From Alphaproteobacteria bacterium (lineage in GTDB: Bacteria > Pseudomonadota > Alphaproteobacteria > Rhodobacterales > Rhodobacteraceae), in assembly GCA_024279075.1 (NCBI GenBank), contig JAJRRX010000492.1, positions 1 through 5,645 on the forward strand: a stretch of DNA of 5,645 nucleotides, written 5' to 3'. Shown piece after piece: positions 5,107 to 5,645 of this stretch (the first letter of the stretch is position 1; each line of letters opens with the position of its first letter). The notes below the pieces were generated by a model. That model did no database searches and was not told where the DNA came from. It was given only the letters and a program-made list of their open reading frames with translations. Made by a program: the position numbers and the translations under genes.

Positions 5107-5346
5107 ATGAAACTTCCCGACCCGCCCAAGCTGGTGCGCTTTTTGCTCTTCCACATTGCCAACGGCATCGCCATTGGCGTGGTGTTTGTGCTGGCGATCA
5201 TCTGGAGCAATTTTCTGGGGGTGGGCGACATGCTGGCCCGCGACAGCAGCGGCATTGCCACCTTTATTCTGTTTTTTCAAACCTGCCTGACCTTTGGCGG
5301 GGTATCGGCGGCCATTGCCGTTATGCATCTCGGGGACGACGACTAG
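5107..5346 (+). CDS. Small two-helix membrane protein of the pcc operon
   Basis: A 79-residue protein with two strongly hydrophobic segments, about residues 11-35 (RFLLFHIANGIAIGVVFVLAI onward) and 48-74 (SGIATFILFFQTCLTFGGVSAA onward). The linker is short, the N-terminus proline-rich (MKLPDPPKL) and the C-terminus acidic (GDDD). Codon use resembles that of pccB, with frequent G/C in third positions, supporting reality. The start is supported by AAGG eight bases upstream, a modest site. The gene is in the same frame as pccB, with no stop in the 87-base gap. I recall similar small membrane proteins near pcc genes in Rhodobacteraceae but know no function. Its position between pccB and the expected pccA implies co-expression with propionyl-CoA carboxylase, not participation in catalysis. 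Confidence 0.8.
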   Translation: MKLPDPPKLVRFLLFHIANGIAIGVVFVLAIIWSNFLGVGDMLARDSSGIATFILFFQTCLTFGGVSAAIAVMHLGDDD

Positions 5347-5370
5347 CGCCCCTTATTAGGAGCGCCCAAC

Positions 5371-5645
5371 ATGGCTAATCTTCCCTACATGCTCAAGCAT
5401 CGCGGCTTTCCGGGCCGCCTTCCCAGCTCTGATCTGCAATTCACCATCCGGCGGGCCTCGCCCAAGGGGATTACCCCGCTCAAGGCGCGCGAGCGCTTTC
5501 GCGACCGTCGCGCCATTGATAAAAAGGCCGATGCGGTGTTTATCGCCAGCCTTTGGGCCCATTTTGGCGACCAACCCTTTGAGCGTGGCAACCTTGACGC
5601 AGGCCGCATTGGCTGGCTCTGGGGCCGCGAGCTGATTCCGGCAAC
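5371..5645 (+). CDS. Hypothetical protein, 3' end cut by window edge
   Basis: An open frame of 91 codons with no stop before the window ends. The start ATG 5371 has AGGAG eight bases upstream and lies 24 bp after the membrane-protein stop, so it belongs to the same operon. The visible product begins MANLPYMLKHRGFPGRLP and is basic and soluble-looking, with Arg/Lys-rich stretches (KARERFRDRRAIDKKAD) and aromatic patches (SLWAHFGDQPF, IGWLWGRELIP). No membrane segment, signal peptide or catalytic motif is visible. I do not recognise a named domain. It may be a small conserved protein of the pcc locus preceding pccA. Confidence 0.75.
   Translation, partial: MANLPYMLKHRGFPGRLPSSDLQFTIRRASPKGITPLKARERFRDRRAIDKKADAVFIASLWAHFGDQPFERGNLDAGRIGWLWGRELIPA

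Overview
The window reads as alphaproteobacterial chromosome, most likely Rhodobacteraceae/Roseobacter group. The reasons are a PccR-type (ScfR family) regulator, a carboxyltransferase closely matching PccB of Rhodobacter-like bacteria, TTTGCAAA operator motifs of the kind described for Rhodobacter sphaeroides PccR, and moderately GC-rich codon use. No tRNA, rRNA, CRISPR array, transposase or other mobile element was seen.

Layout. (1) 1-938, minus: pccR, the short-chain acyl-CoA-responsive regulator, running off the left edge. (2) 939-1124: pccR leader with inverted repeats and TTTGCAAA-like half-sites, then a strong terminator for the genes to its right. (3) 1125-2772, minus: a three-gene envelope-stress-like module transcribed tetR -> pspA -> yiaAB. 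Four copies of the palindrome TGAAC-N3-GTTCA lie at its two promoters, three before pspA and one before tetR, and no other full copy was found. (4) 2980-3291, plus: a small exported basic protein of unknown function, closed by an intrinsic terminator at 3311-3339. (5) 3369-3416: PccR-type operator ahead of pccB. (6) 3487-5019, plus: pccB, carboxyltransferase subunit of propionyl-CoA carboxylase. (7) 5107-5346 and 5371-end, plus: a two-helix membrane protein and a truncated small hypothetical protein, closely packed behind pccB. pccA is not in the window.

How it fits together. pccR and pccB form a known regulatory pair: PccR senses short-chain acyl-CoA status and controls propionyl-CoA entry into the methylmalonyl-CoA pathway. 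Between them sits an apparently self-contained, TetR-controlled PspA/YiaAB module, which probably responds to a membrane signal or small hydrophobic ligand. The TetR-operator-pspA-yiaAB circuit is the most interesting feature. PspA is classically controlled by PspF and sigma-54, and neither gene is visible here. The operator pattern makes a direct repression model testable.
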